Assembly: GCF_039537875.1 (NCBI RefSeq)
Contig: NZ_BAABBI010000001.1
Coordinates: 248,001-312,000, forward strand
Length of the DNA: 64,000 nt
DNA from: Corallibacter vietnamensis
GTDB taxonomy: Bacteria > Bacteroidota > Bacteroidia > Flavobacteriales > Flavobacteriaceae
Direction of reading: 5' to 3'
Part shown: piece by piece, positions 17,601 through 25,099 of the stretch
Layout of the letters: each line of letters opens with the position of its first letter
Numbering within the stretch: position 1 is the first letter of the stretch
Notes under the pieces: model-generated
Database searches by the model: none
Told to the model about the DNA's origin: nothing
The model's input: only the letters and a program-made list of their open reading frames with translations
Made by a program: the position numbers and the translations under genes

Positions 17601-18333
17601 TATGTTCCATAAAGGAGTACTGACCACCATGCGGACCATTCGTATACATTGGGTGATGCATGGCTACAATAGTAGTTTTTCCTCGTGCTTTTTTTATTCT
17701 GCTTTCAAATTCAGCCAAAAATGTTTCACGCGTTCTGATATCGCATTTATCATTTATAGTTGGATGATTATCCCAATTGGTTATATACCATTTTGCATCC
17801 ACAAAAATGAGCTCAATATTATCTGTAACTGTTTTGTTTTCAATAGCACAACCATTTTCAGGTAAAAAAGAGTTTTTACCCAAAACATCATCTATATAAT
17901 CTTCTTGACGCTCTAATCCTTTTAAGCCATCAGAATACCAATCATGATTACCTGGCAAAAAGATGGTTCTTCCTTTAAAGTTTTTTACTGCATCTAGCTG
18001 CACATCTAGTTGATGTTTTGCAAATTCATAACCTTTTGCTCCTTCTTTTGGCAACCCTTTAGGATAAATATTGTCCCCTAGAAAAAAAGCTGTACTATTT
18101 TTTTGAGCATTATTTAAAGCTTCCTCAAATACTTGTAAAGCCTTTGTTTTTGTTCCGATAGGAGAATTTCCTGCATCTCCGATAAGGTAAAAAGAATGTT
18201 CAATTTCTTTCCCACCATGTAATTCATTACGCCATTGATCTTCACCCTGTTTGTATTGGGTTTTGTAAGTTGCGCATGCATTTAAAATAAGAATGATTAG
18301 TAAGCTGAAAATCGTTTTTAAAGATCTAAACAT
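14650..18333 (-). CDS. three-part outer-membrane protein: metallophosphatase, kinase-like domain, beta-barrel
   Basis: A 1227-residue protein. A lipobox (LNAC, Cys20) precedes a calcineurin-like phosphatase domain, about 45-350, with all metal motifs: GDAGN (52-56), GDN (86-88), GNHDW (128-132), HH (226-227) and GHDH (296-299). Residues about 430-650 resemble a kinase fold of the FAM20C/CotH/HipA kind: strand REYVMRGLRK, EEH near 547, catalytic-loop-like LIGDWDRHQDQ (598-608) and metal-loop-like PRDRDQ (626-631). A short Asp-rich repeat part (GGQNNDIY) follows. Residues about 880-1227 are a BamA/TamA-type barrel ending in GLGLKF. It follows selO by 52 bases. The phosphatase and barrel calls are firm; the kinase-like call is inference. 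Confidence 0.8.
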   Translation of the reverse strand: MFRSLKTIFSLLIILILNACATYKTQYKQGEDQWRNELHGGKEIEHSFYLIGDAGNSPIGTKTKALQVFEEALNNAQKNSTAFFLGDNIYPKGLPKEGAKGYEFAKHQLDVQLDAVKNFKGRTIFLPGNHDWYSDGLKGLERQEDYIDDVLGKNSFLPENGCAIENKTVTDNIELIFVDAKWYITNWDNHPTINDKCDIRTRETFLAEFESRIKKARGKTTIVAMHHPMYTNGPHGGQYSFMEHMKPIPVLGTLKNLLRKTTGVSPEDIQNKRYNELRKRIITIAQENNHVIFVSGHDHNLQYLVEDNLTQIISGSGSKSTPTRNVGSGLFSSSESGFARLDVYKDGSSSVSFIAAKTEDTLYKKEVYAKRDNPNNTYKQDVSTETMASIYTKPEADKGKFYRFLWGDRYSKEYATPIKVKTVMLDTLFGGLKPIRKGGGTQSNSLRLADSTGREYVMRGLRKNALNYIQAFAFKDQYIEGQFTNTAAQDLIRYVFTGSYPYAPFVTATLSDAVGVLHTNPTLYYVPHQETIGVYNDTFGDELYMIEEHAGDDHGYQKSFAYSDELIGTDDLLNEIRSDEDVVINEPAYVRARLFDMLIGDWDRHQDQWRWATTKKDGKTIYQPVPRDRDQVFSKMADGFMLGLGSRLVPAGRMLQSYDDNLRSPKWFNLSPYPLDMALISQSTKDVWDEQVKAITTNLTDDVIEEAFAFIPQELHDETLEDIKSKLKARRNNLQNISDRYYKIINKIAVVKGTDKDDWFDIERLPNGQTKITAYRIKDDKKADVFHERTYAKEETKDIWLYALDDDDVLHVYGQGDKLIPVKLIGGQNNDIYNIENGKRVKVYDYKSKKNTFKTNKGKVRLTDDYDINAYAYKKLKYNNNQVYPILGFNPDDGFKFGFTDTYTVNGFNRNPFSSQHKLSAAFYAATSGYNLTYQGEFANVLGSFNLGLNAVFTSPNYSINFFGYGNETINPNAENDEVFDRDYNRVKLSTIRIAPSLIYKGNLDGQFKLTLSYEAIEVEQTYNRFINTYYLSNVIENNNNFFGAEVSYHFENKNNTAFPSLGMHANFQVGYKTNLDNSNSFGYIIPDLGFDFKLEPQGKLVLATKLKSQITLGDGYEFYQAASIGANDGLRGYRNQRFTGKDSYYQLTDVRYMFSKMKTGIVPINLGVYGGFDYGRVWLKNDPSDKWHNAYGGGFLLIAAELFTGDFSLFHSDDGFRFAFGLGLKF

Positions 18334-18385
18334 AGGGTTGTTTTAAAACTTAAAGTTACTATTTTTTATTGATATTAGTGTTATT

Positions 18386-19948
18386 TTAGGAGCTGCAAGA
18401 TAACATAGAGCATCCTATTTTATGTCTTGCCCAATCCGGACGTTTTGCAAACCATTTTTGATATTTTGGCTGCTCGTCATAAGGTTTTTTTAGTAGCTGA
18501 AACAACTCATCAATCATTGTGAAATCGTTTTTATTTGCTGCATCTATTGCCAACTGCGCCATATAATTACGCAAAACATATTTAGGATTAACACCATTCA
18601 TGAAGTGTTTTCTTTCTTGATTTGATATTGATTCAACTTGTAGCCTATTCGCATAGCGACTAAACCATTCTTGCCATTGCTTTTTTATATCACCAGTAAT
18701 TTCTTCAAGGGTATAAAAAGCTTCTTTTACAATATGGAACCATTTATCTGATTCATGTTCATCAAATTCACTTAAGCACCTAAAAAAGATTGTCATATCA
18801 GTTTCAGATACATGTAAAACATCTTCTAAATCTTGAATTAACAACTTATCGAGTGCTTCTTCTTTTTGAAGACCTAACTTTGAACGCATCATTTTTAAAG
18901 ATTCTTTATCAAAGTCTGTTTTATACTGATTTAAAATGGTTTCTAAAGGCGCTGCCTCTTCTATTAATGGATATAAAGCATTAGCTAGTTGATACAAATT
19001 CCAAAGCCCCATGTTGGGTTGGTTTCCAAACCGATAACGTTTATGCTCTCTATCTGTGGTGTTTGGTGTCCAACCAAAATCAAATCCTTCTAACCAACCA
19101 TATGGCCCATAATCTATTGTTAAACCTAGAATTGACATATTATCAGTATTCATTACACCATGTACAAAACCTACGCGCTGCCAATGAATAATCATATTTA
19201 AAGTACGCTTTGCAACCTCTTTAAAAAACTTTATGTACGTTTCTTTTGAAGGCTTTCCTAAAAAAGAAAAATGTTGATGAATCGTAAAATCGACTAATGT
19301 TTTTAACGTTTCAACATCTTGCCTAGATGCAAAGATTTCATAATTACCAAAGCGTAAAAATGATGGTGACACACGACAAACCACAGCTCCTTTTTCGTAG
19401 GCTGGATTGCCATCATACATAACATCTCTCAAAACTTGATCTCCAGTAAGCGCTAACGACAAAGCACGTGTAGTTGGCACACCTAAATGATGCATGGCTT
19501 CGCTACATAAATACTCTCTAATTGAAGAACGCAAAACCGCAAGCCCATCGGCCGATCGTGAATACGGAGTTTCTCCCGCTCCTTTTAACTGTAAAACCCA
19601 GCGGTTATTATTATGTTCTACCTCTGTTAAATTTATAGCACGACCATCGCCCAATTGACCTGTCCAATGCCCAAACTGATGACCACCATAACACATAGCG
19701 TAAGGCTTGGTGTTTTTTAATATTTTATTGCCCGTAAATACGTTTAAAAAGTCTTCACGCTTGCTATCCTCATGATCAAGCCCTATTTCATTGAGCATTT
19801 CTGGAGAAACATGAAGTATCTCTGGCTTTGCTGTTGATTTAGGATTTACATAAGAAAAGCACGCATCAAAAACCTGACGCCTTGAATTTTCTGTAATAGT
19901 ATCTGCTGGAAGGTTTTCTGTAAATGTATTCTTTATGTTTAATTTCAT
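18386..19948 (-). CDS. selO: SelO/YdiU protein adenylyltransferase
   Basis: A 520-residue SelO pseudokinase that transfers AMP from ATP to Ser, Thr or Tyr of target proteins. Family landmarks are YGGHQFGHWTGQLGDGRAI (about 88-106), LKGAGETPYSRSADGLAVLRSS, the loop HGVMNTDNMS and the metal site TIDYGPYGWLEGF. The C-terminus is CSMLSCSS; its Cys518 sits where eukaryotic SelO has selenocysteine and where the bacterial enzyme forms a regulatory disulfide. The start overlaps the glutaredoxin-like gene by four bases (ATGA). In E. coli, glutaredoxin is a reported SelO target, so the overlap is functionally suggestive. Confidence 0.93.
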   Translation of the reverse strand: MKLNIKNTFTENLPADTITENSRRQVFDACFSYVNPKSTAKPEILHVSPEMLNEIGLDHEDSKREDFLNVFTGNKILKNTKPYAMCYGGHQFGHWTGQLGDGRAINLTEVEHNNNRWVLQLKGAGETPYSRSADGLAVLRSSIREYLCSEAMHHLGVPTTRALSLALTGDQVLRDVMYDGNPAYEKGAVVCRVSPSFLRFGNYEIFASRQDVETLKTLVDFTIHQHFSFLGKPSKETYIKFFKEVAKRTLNMIIHWQRVGFVHGVMNTDNMSILGLTIDYGPYGWLEGFDFGWTPNTTDREHKRYRFGNQPNMGLWNLYQLANALYPLIEEAAPLETILNQYKTDFDKESLKMMRSKLGLQKEEALDKLLIQDLEDVLHVSETDMTIFFRCLSEFDEHESDKWFHIVKEAFYTLEEITGDIKKQWQEWFSRYANRLQVESISNQERKHFMNGVNPKYVLRNYMAQLAIDAANKNDFTMIDELFQLLKKPYDEQPKYQKWFAKRPDWARHKIGCSMLSCSS

Positions 19949-20184
19949 TTATTCAACCATTTAATCAATTCTTTATCATTAGGATTTCTTAACCTTTTCC
20001 CTTCTACTAAAATTGTTGGAAAATGTAACCCTTCATTTTGGTATAAGTTACGTAATTCTGAAGCAAATTCAGTATTCTTTTTTACATCAAGAAACGCGTA
20101 ATTTAAATTACGCGTTTCAAAAAATGTTTTATAGTATTGTGTTTTATGGCATTGACTACTGCCATATAGTTTTATTTGTTTCAA
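19945..20184 (-). CDS. glutaredoxin-like protein
   Basis: A 79-residue thioredoxin-fold protein. The first strand leads to SSQCHKTQYY, so the redox site is a single Cys with His in place of the usual Pro and no second Cys (C-x-x-T). The cis-Pro is in FPTILV, and GKRLRNPNDKELIKWL gives the last helix. This fits a monothiol glutaredoxin or a related electron carrier rather than the dithiol form. It sits between msrA and selO and overlaps selO by four bases. It may donate electrons to the methionine sulfoxide reductases or be a target of SelO; both are inference. Confidence 0.8.
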   Translation of the reverse strand: MKQIKLYGSSQCHKTQYYKTFFETRNLNYAFLDVKKNTEFASELRNLYQNEGLHFPTILVEGKRLRNPNDKELIKWLNK

Positions 20185-20200
20185 GAAGATATCCTTTCTT

Positions 20201-20737
20201 TTATTTTAATTTTTCAGAATGCAGTTTTTTTAGTTTTGCCAACTTTGGATTTATGACAAATGTACAATACCCGAAATCAGGATTGTTTTTATAAAAATCT
20301 TGATGTTCTTTTTCTGCTTCAAAAAATGGTTTTAATGGACTTATTTCTGTAACAATAGCTTCATCGTAATACGCTTGAAGATCTCTAACAACTTGTTCTG
20401 CAATATCTTTTTGAAAACTATTTTCATAAAATATAACCGACCTGTATTGCGTTCCTACATCGGCGCCTTGTCGGTTTAACGTTGTTGGATCATGTGTTGT
20501 CATAAAAATCACTAATATATCTTTGTATGAAATAATACGACTATCAAAAGTAATTTTTACAACCTCTGCATGCCCAGTAAGGCCTGAACAAATTTCTCTG
20601 TAAGTTGGCTTTCCAGGAACTGTTCCTCCTGAATATCCAGACATTACAGATATAACTCCTTTTACCTCTTGAAAAACGGCTTCGGTACACCAAAAACAAC
20701 CGCCTCCAACTACTGCTGTTTGTAAATGATTATTCAT
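20201..20737 (-). CDS. msrA: peptide-methionine (S)-S-oxide reductase
   Basis: A 178-residue MsrA that reduces methionine-S-sulfoxide in proteins. The active-site GGGCFWCTEA is at residues 11-20, with Cys14 as the nucleophile. VMSGYSGG and the GHAEVVKITFD segment are typical of the family. The start at 20737 is preferred over one 15 codons upstream: it forms a TAATG overlap with the msrB stop, and the longer N-terminus would be read from msrB coding sequence. It is the second gene of the msrB-msrA-grx-selO operon. Confidence 0.94.
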   Translation of the reverse strand: MNNHLQTAVVGGGCFWCTEAVFQEVKGVISVMSGYSGGTVPGKPTYREICSGLTGHAEVVKITFDSRIISYKDILVIFMTTHDPTTLNRQGADVGTQYRSVIFYENSFQKDIAEQVVRDLQAYYDEAIVTEISPLKPFFEAEKEHQDFYKNNPDFGYCTFVINPKLAKLKKLHSEKLK

Positions 20738-21189
20738 TAAACTGTACCTTTCTGCAATGTTAGAGATTCCGAATTCACACAATATCGTAAGCCACTCGGC
20801 TCTGGACCATCAGGAAACACATGTCCTAAATGTGCATCGCAAGTGTTGCACATAATCTCTACACGTACCATACCAAATGTTGTGTCTTTTTCATACTTCA
20901 CAGCATTCTCTTTTATAGGCTGTGTAAAGCTTGGCCAACCAGTCCCAGAACTAAATTTAATGGTAGAATCAAACAATGGCGTATCACAACAAACACAATT
21001 ATACTTTCCTGCTTCGTGGCTAGAGCAAAATGCACCTGTACCAGCCATTTCAGTTCCTTTTTTTCGGGTTATTCTAAACTGCTCATCAGTAAGAATAGCT
21101 CGCCATTCTTCAGGAGATTTTTCTACTCTTTTGTCTGGTATGGGATTTCCATTTACTGAAAAATTGATAACATTTTTCCAAGTTAACAT
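20737..21189 (-). CDS. msrB: peptide-methionine (R)-S-oxide reductase
   Basis: A 150-residue MsrB that reduces methionine-R-sulfoxide. Zinc is bound by CVCC (65-68) and CNTC (114-117), and the catalytic Cys is in LRYCVNS (Cys137). A further Cys at 55 (GAFCSS) stands where some MsrB proteins keep the resolving Cys. It is the first gene of the redox-repair operon. A short hairpin with a T-run on the minus strand lies about 40 bases upstream of the start, so its leader may contain an attenuator. Confidence 0.94.
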   Translation of the reverse strand: MLTWKNVINFSVNGNPIPDKRVEKSPEEWRAILTDEQFRITRKKGTEMAGTGAFCSSHEAGKYNCVCCDTPLFDSTIKFSSGTGWPSFTQPIKENAVKYEKDTTFGMVRVEIMCNTCDAHLGHVFPDGPEPSGLRYCVNSESLTLQKGTV

Positions 21190-21227
21190 ACTATGTCCTT
21201 TCTTTAATTTAAGTTATTAGAAATTAA

Positions 21228-21253
21228 TAAAAAAACTGTAAAAAAATACAGTT
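21228..21253 (-). terminator. hairpin with T-run in the msrB leader
   Basis: On the minus strand AACTGTA, a TTTTTT loop and TACAGTT are followed by five further T residues and ATT. It has terminator form, but no gene lies immediately upstream on that strand, since the next gene is divergent. It could be a leader attenuator of msrB or could end antisense transcription. Confidence 0.45.
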
Positions 21254-21388
21254 CTTCGCTTTAATCTATTGATTGAATTGGTCGTTATTTCTCTAATTTA
21301 CTTACAATCATATCATATCACTAAAAACGCTTTATTTTAGTTATTTTTTAGTAATTTGTACGTCTAATTTAGCCTAGATATCAAATTT

Positions 21389-22666
21389 ATGACAAATATT
21401 ATAGAAAAGGCAGAAGCATATGTCTTTGATTTATTTAAAGAAGAACTTGATCACACATTTTTATACCATAATTTCACACATACAGAACGTGTTTTAAGAA
21501 GCTTAAGAGAAATAATCTCTCATTCTGAAATAAGCAAACAAGATGCTGAAATTCTACAACTTGCCGCTATTCTTCATGATACTGGTTACACAAAAACAAG
21601 AGACGGTCATGAAGAAGAAAGTGTAAAAATTGCTACAAAGTTTTTAAATGATCATGGCGTAGATAAATCTATCATTGATGCTGTAAACGCTTGTATTATG
21701 GCAACAAAATTTAAAGATTCTCCTAAAACTGAATTAGAAAAAATAATTAGAGATGCTGATGCGTCTCACTTTGGAAAAGATTATTTTAAAGAAACTAGCG
21801 AGTTTTTAAGAAAAGAATTTGAAATTCAAGGTATAGCAACATATTCTCCTAGTGAATGGCTTGAAGGAAACATTAAGGTACTTACCGAGAAACATACTTT
21901 TTATACCGATTATGCTTTAAAGAACTGGCAACCCCAAAAAGAGAGTAATTTAGCAAGCTTAATAAAAGAAAAAAACAAACAAAAAAAGCGTGAAAAGCGC
22001 GAAAAACAAAAAGCAAAATACAAAGCTCAATATAAAAATGAAAGTCCTGAAAGAGGCATTCAAACCTTTTATAGAGTTGCTTTAAGAAACCACATTAAAT
22101 TAAGTGATATTGCTGATACAAAAGCTAACATTTTGCTATCGGTAAACGCCATTATTATTTCGTTGGTACTGTCTAACTTAATGTCTAAACTAGACAACCC
22201 TTCTAATCAATACCTTATTATTCCTACCGCTATTTTTACGGTTTCTAGCGTTATATCTATGGTGTTATCAATTATTGCTACAAAACCCAATATAACACGT
22301 GGAGAGTTTACTAAAGAAGATGTAGAAAACAAAGATGTTAACCTTACGTTTTTTGGTAATTTCCATAAAATGGAACTTAACGAATATCAATGGGCAATTA
22401 ACGAACTTTTGAAAGACAAAGACTATGTTTACAGTTCACTAACAAAAGATTTATATTTTTTAGGAAAAGTGCTTGATAGAAAATACAGAATTTTACGCCT
22501 TACTTATAATATTTTTATGATTGGCATGATAATATCTGTATTATCTTTTGCTGTGTCTTTTAAGCTACAAAGTAATAAAAAGCTTGAGGATGTTATTTCA
22601 ATTAAAATTGAAAAAAATGATGTAAAAACACCTATTAAAGATGCTTATATTGTATCTAATTTTTAA
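21389..22666 (+). CDS. HD-domain phosphohydrolase fused to a Pycsar-effector-like (PycTM) membrane domain
   Basis: A 425-residue fusion. Residues about 1-175 are an HD domain with YHNFTH (His27, His31), ILHDTGY (His63, Asp64) and IRDADASHFG (Asp122), enough for metal-dependent phosphohydrolase activity. Residues 190-215 are a Lys/Glu-rich helical linker. Residues about 225-395 carry the PycTM/DUF5706 pattern: HIKLSDIADTKANILLSVNA, transmembrane helices near 247-263, 275-297 and 377-392, and FFGNFHKMELNEY between. PycTM proteins are effectors of cyclic-pyrimidine (Pycsar) phage defence. No cyclase gene is adjacent, so it may be a stand-alone nucleotide sensor or a housekeeping relative. It overlaps the convergent GAF gene by 11 bases. 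Confidence 0.85.
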   Translation: MTNIIEKAEAYVFDLFKEELDHTFLYHNFTHTERVLRSLREIISHSEISKQDAEILQLAAILHDTGYTKTRDGHEEESVKIATKFLNDHGVDKSIIDAVNACIMATKFKDSPKTELEKIIRDADASHFGKDYFKETSEFLRKEFEIQGIATYSPSEWLEGNIKVLTEKHTFYTDYALKNWQPQKESNLASLIKEKNKQKKREKREKQKAKYKAQYKNESPERGIQTFYRVALRNHIKLSDIADTKANILLSVNAIIISLVLSNLMSKLDNPSNQYLIIPTAIFTVSSVISMVLSIIATKPNITRGEFTKEDVENKDVNLTFFGNFHKMELNEYQWAINELLKDKDYVYSSLTKDLYFLGKVLDRKYRILRLTYNIFMIGMIISVLSFAVSFKLQSNKKLEDVISIKIEKNDVKTPIKDAYIVSNF

Positions 22667-25043
22667 TAGCTTGCATTAAATCATCATAGGTGTAAAATTC
22701 ATTTTCATCAGCCTTTTCATGCTGATATAAAATACTAACTTTTAAGGCTTTTAATCCAGTTACTCCCTGAAGATCTTCCAATTCTACTATTTGCACATCG
22801 TCACCTAGTAGTTTTTTAGCTTGGAAAAACTCTATGTATCTTAAGTATTCATCTTCATCTTCGCTTTGAGAATAAACAATACTTAATTTACCTTTTTCAG
22901 TAACGCGCTCATCAGTTCCTTTTACAAAAGCTTTATCTACACGTTTTTTCACAACTTCATATCTTGCATTGTAAGTTCCATCTACATCAAATTGTTTTTC
23001 ATCCATTCTAAATCTTATAGAAAGTGGTTGATTAAAAACAAGTATCATAGAGGCTACATCAAGCGAAATTGGATATAACTGCTGATTACTATAGTAAGCG
23101 TTTTCCATCTCACACATAACTTGAATTTGCCACAATCTCAAGTTATAGAGATATATCATATTAAAATTATCTTCTCTAGTAATAGACTCTCCTATATACA
23201 TATTATGCTCTACACCATCGGTCTTGAAACGCTCAAAAAAATGTGGGTACATATTTTGAGCATCTATTTGCCTAGTATCTAATAGTGTTGACATATTCTT
23301 GTTTATAAGCTTTATGGTATTATCATAACTACTACGGTAATGATATATCACATCAAGATCATCATCCAGCTTGCTTAAATAATCTTTTATTTCATCTTTT
23401 AAGCTAGATTCTGATTTAAGAAGCAGGTCAAATAACGGACCAACTTCATGCTTTAAAAAAGTTGTTATTTGGTGTTCGCTATCAACTTTTATACCTGACT
23501 TTAATTGCTCTTTAAAAGTTTCAACCTGAAACATGATTTGCTCATAAACAGGCATTTTCTTTTCTTTTAAAGCTTTATCAATTATTTTTTCGGCGTAAGA
23601 TAATTGTAGAGATAAATCTTTTTGTGTTGCTAAATTTCTAGCTTCAGAAGAACCTTTTACGTCTATTTGTCCGAATAATGGGTAAACATCTTTAAATGAA
23701 ATTTTACTAAAAGCTGTGTTTTTATTCTGAAAAATATTTTCTTTTATAAATAACTGCGCTGCTTGTTTAAATCGCCAATGCACACTAGGATGTATTGATG
23801 TACACTCTTGTTGAATAATAGCTTCAATAAGGTTTTCTTGTTCGTTTTTAGAACGTTCTACCGCTGCCACAATGTATGGCATAACATCTACCAACTTATT
23901 GGCATTAATACTATTTAATGCTTTAGGCACATTAGACACTAACTCTAAAATTCCCATTAAGCCTTCATCATTAGCAATAGGAGCAAAAATAGCACTCTTT
24001 ATACCTTGCTCGTGCAATGCATTAATTTGAGGTGTGCATGCACTTGATGATTGCTTAAACGCATTATCTACATTAGATATTGATACTGGTTTATTTTCTT
24101 TTAACAGCTTATTGTATGACCATTCGCAAAATACATCAACACAGCTATTAGAATCTATATCGTGAAGTAAGAAACTACACATACCTTCTCCATAAACCCT
24201 ATCAAAAGTTTGATCATCTTTATTGTAAACTAAAAAACCAACCTTAATATCAGGTATGTTTAAAAACGACTTAAAAATAGACTGAAAATTCTCAATAAAA
24301 TTTTCGTCTTTTCGTTTTCCTTCAGCAATTAAATTTGATTTTATTGTTGATATAGCGTGATCATCAGTTACATTAAAAATATTAGAAATAACAAAGCCAC
24401 TAAACACATAAGTGTTTGGCGGAAATTTTTGTTTCCACATTTCAATGTTATCAAAATTATCTAATAATTCATCTACATCATTTTGTGTTATTTTAGGAGC
24501 TTTACTTGTTGCTTCTATTTCAGTAAAATCAGCATTATAAAGTATTTTATAATACCTCATTATACCATCTGCTCCCGGTATCTCGTAGAAAAAAGGTCTT
24601 TTAAAATTTAAATCATAACCATACTTAATGTTGAGAATAATAGTACAAGCGGCTATGTATAAATAATCTTCTGGTAAGTTATTTATGGTAAGTTTAAAAT
24701 CATCTCCTGCATCACTTATTATTTTTTTAAATCGTTCAGATTCATTAAAAATAATATCATGAAACGGCATAGAGGCTGTTTTAATCTCATTTTTTGTCAA
24801 TACAGGACTAAACGAATCTTGAAGTAAAAGTTTTATTTCGTTTTCTCTTTCTTTTAAAACTTCAAGATTCGTAAACCCTTGACGCAGTTCCGGATAAGCC
24901 TCGGCTGTTTTTAAAACACGTTTTGACTTAGCAGATAGAAATGTATCTTCACTATTTGCTAATTCCTCATATTGCTCTAACAGCTTATTAAAACTAATCT
25001 TAAGCGTAAAAGGAGACTCTAAATTACCATTCAAACCTTTCAT
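22656..25043 (-). CDS. GAF domain-containing protein of unknown function
   Basis: A 795-residue soluble protein without signal peptide or membrane helix. Residues about 245-397 fit a GAF domain: VGFLVYNKDDQTFDRVYGEG, a middle rich in Cys and Ser, SAIFAPIANDEGLMGILELV, then a helix. The rest (about 400-795) is mainly helical with a possible coiled coil around 540-580, and I see no kinase, cyclase, EAL or GGDEF motif. GAF domains bind small ligands such as cyclic nucleotides. Its position tail-to-tail with an HD-PycTM protein is suggestive but unproven. It lies 56 bases downstream of the GH97 gene on the same strand and could receive read-through from the glucan operon. Confidence 0.7.
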   Translation of the reverse strand: MKGLNGNLESPFTLKISFNKLLEQYEELANSEDTFLSAKSKRVLKTAEAYPELRQGFTNLEVLKERENEIKLLLQDSFSPVLTKNEIKTASMPFHDIIFNESERFKKIISDAGDDFKLTINNLPEDYLYIAACTIILNIKYGYDLNFKRPFFYEIPGADGIMRYYKILYNADFTEIEATSKAPKITQNDVDELLDNFDNIEMWKQKFPPNTYVFSGFVISNIFNVTDDHAISTIKSNLIAEGKRKDENFIENFQSIFKSFLNIPDIKVGFLVYNKDDQTFDRVYGEGMCSFLLHDIDSNSCVDVFCEWSYNKLLKENKPVSISNVDNAFKQSSSACTPQINALHEQGIKSAIFAPIANDEGLMGILELVSNVPKALNSINANKLVDVMPYIVAAVERSKNEQENLIEAIIQQECTSIHPSVHWRFKQAAQLFIKENIFQNKNTAFSKISFKDVYPLFGQIDVKGSSEARNLATQKDLSLQLSYAEKIIDKALKEKKMPVYEQIMFQVETFKEQLKSGIKVDSEHQITTFLKHEVGPLFDLLLKSESSLKDEIKDYLSKLDDDLDVIYHYRSSYDNTIKLINKNMSTLLDTRQIDAQNMYPHFFERFKTDGVEHNMYIGESITREDNFNMIYLYNLRLWQIQVMCEMENAYYSNQQLYPISLDVASMILVFNQPLSIRFRMDEKQFDVDGTYNARYEVVKKRVDKAFVKGTDERVTEKGKLSIVYSQSEDEDEYLRYIEFFQAKKLLGDDVQIVELEDLQGVTGLKALKVSILYQHEKADENEFYTYDDLMQAIKN

Positions 25044-25099
25044 ATTGCAAAGCTACAAATAATAACTTAAGTCGTATAACTCCTTATTTACTTACGCTA

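Noticed and set aside
20830..21220. two plus-strand frames of 109 and 125 residues opposite msrB
   Set aside because: msrB on the minus strand has all zinc and catalytic motifs; the opposite frames have none.
21389..25043. complete Pycsar defence system
   Set aside because: No pyrimidine cyclase gene is found next to the PycTM-like domain, and the GAF gene shows no cyclase motif; only the effector-like half is present.
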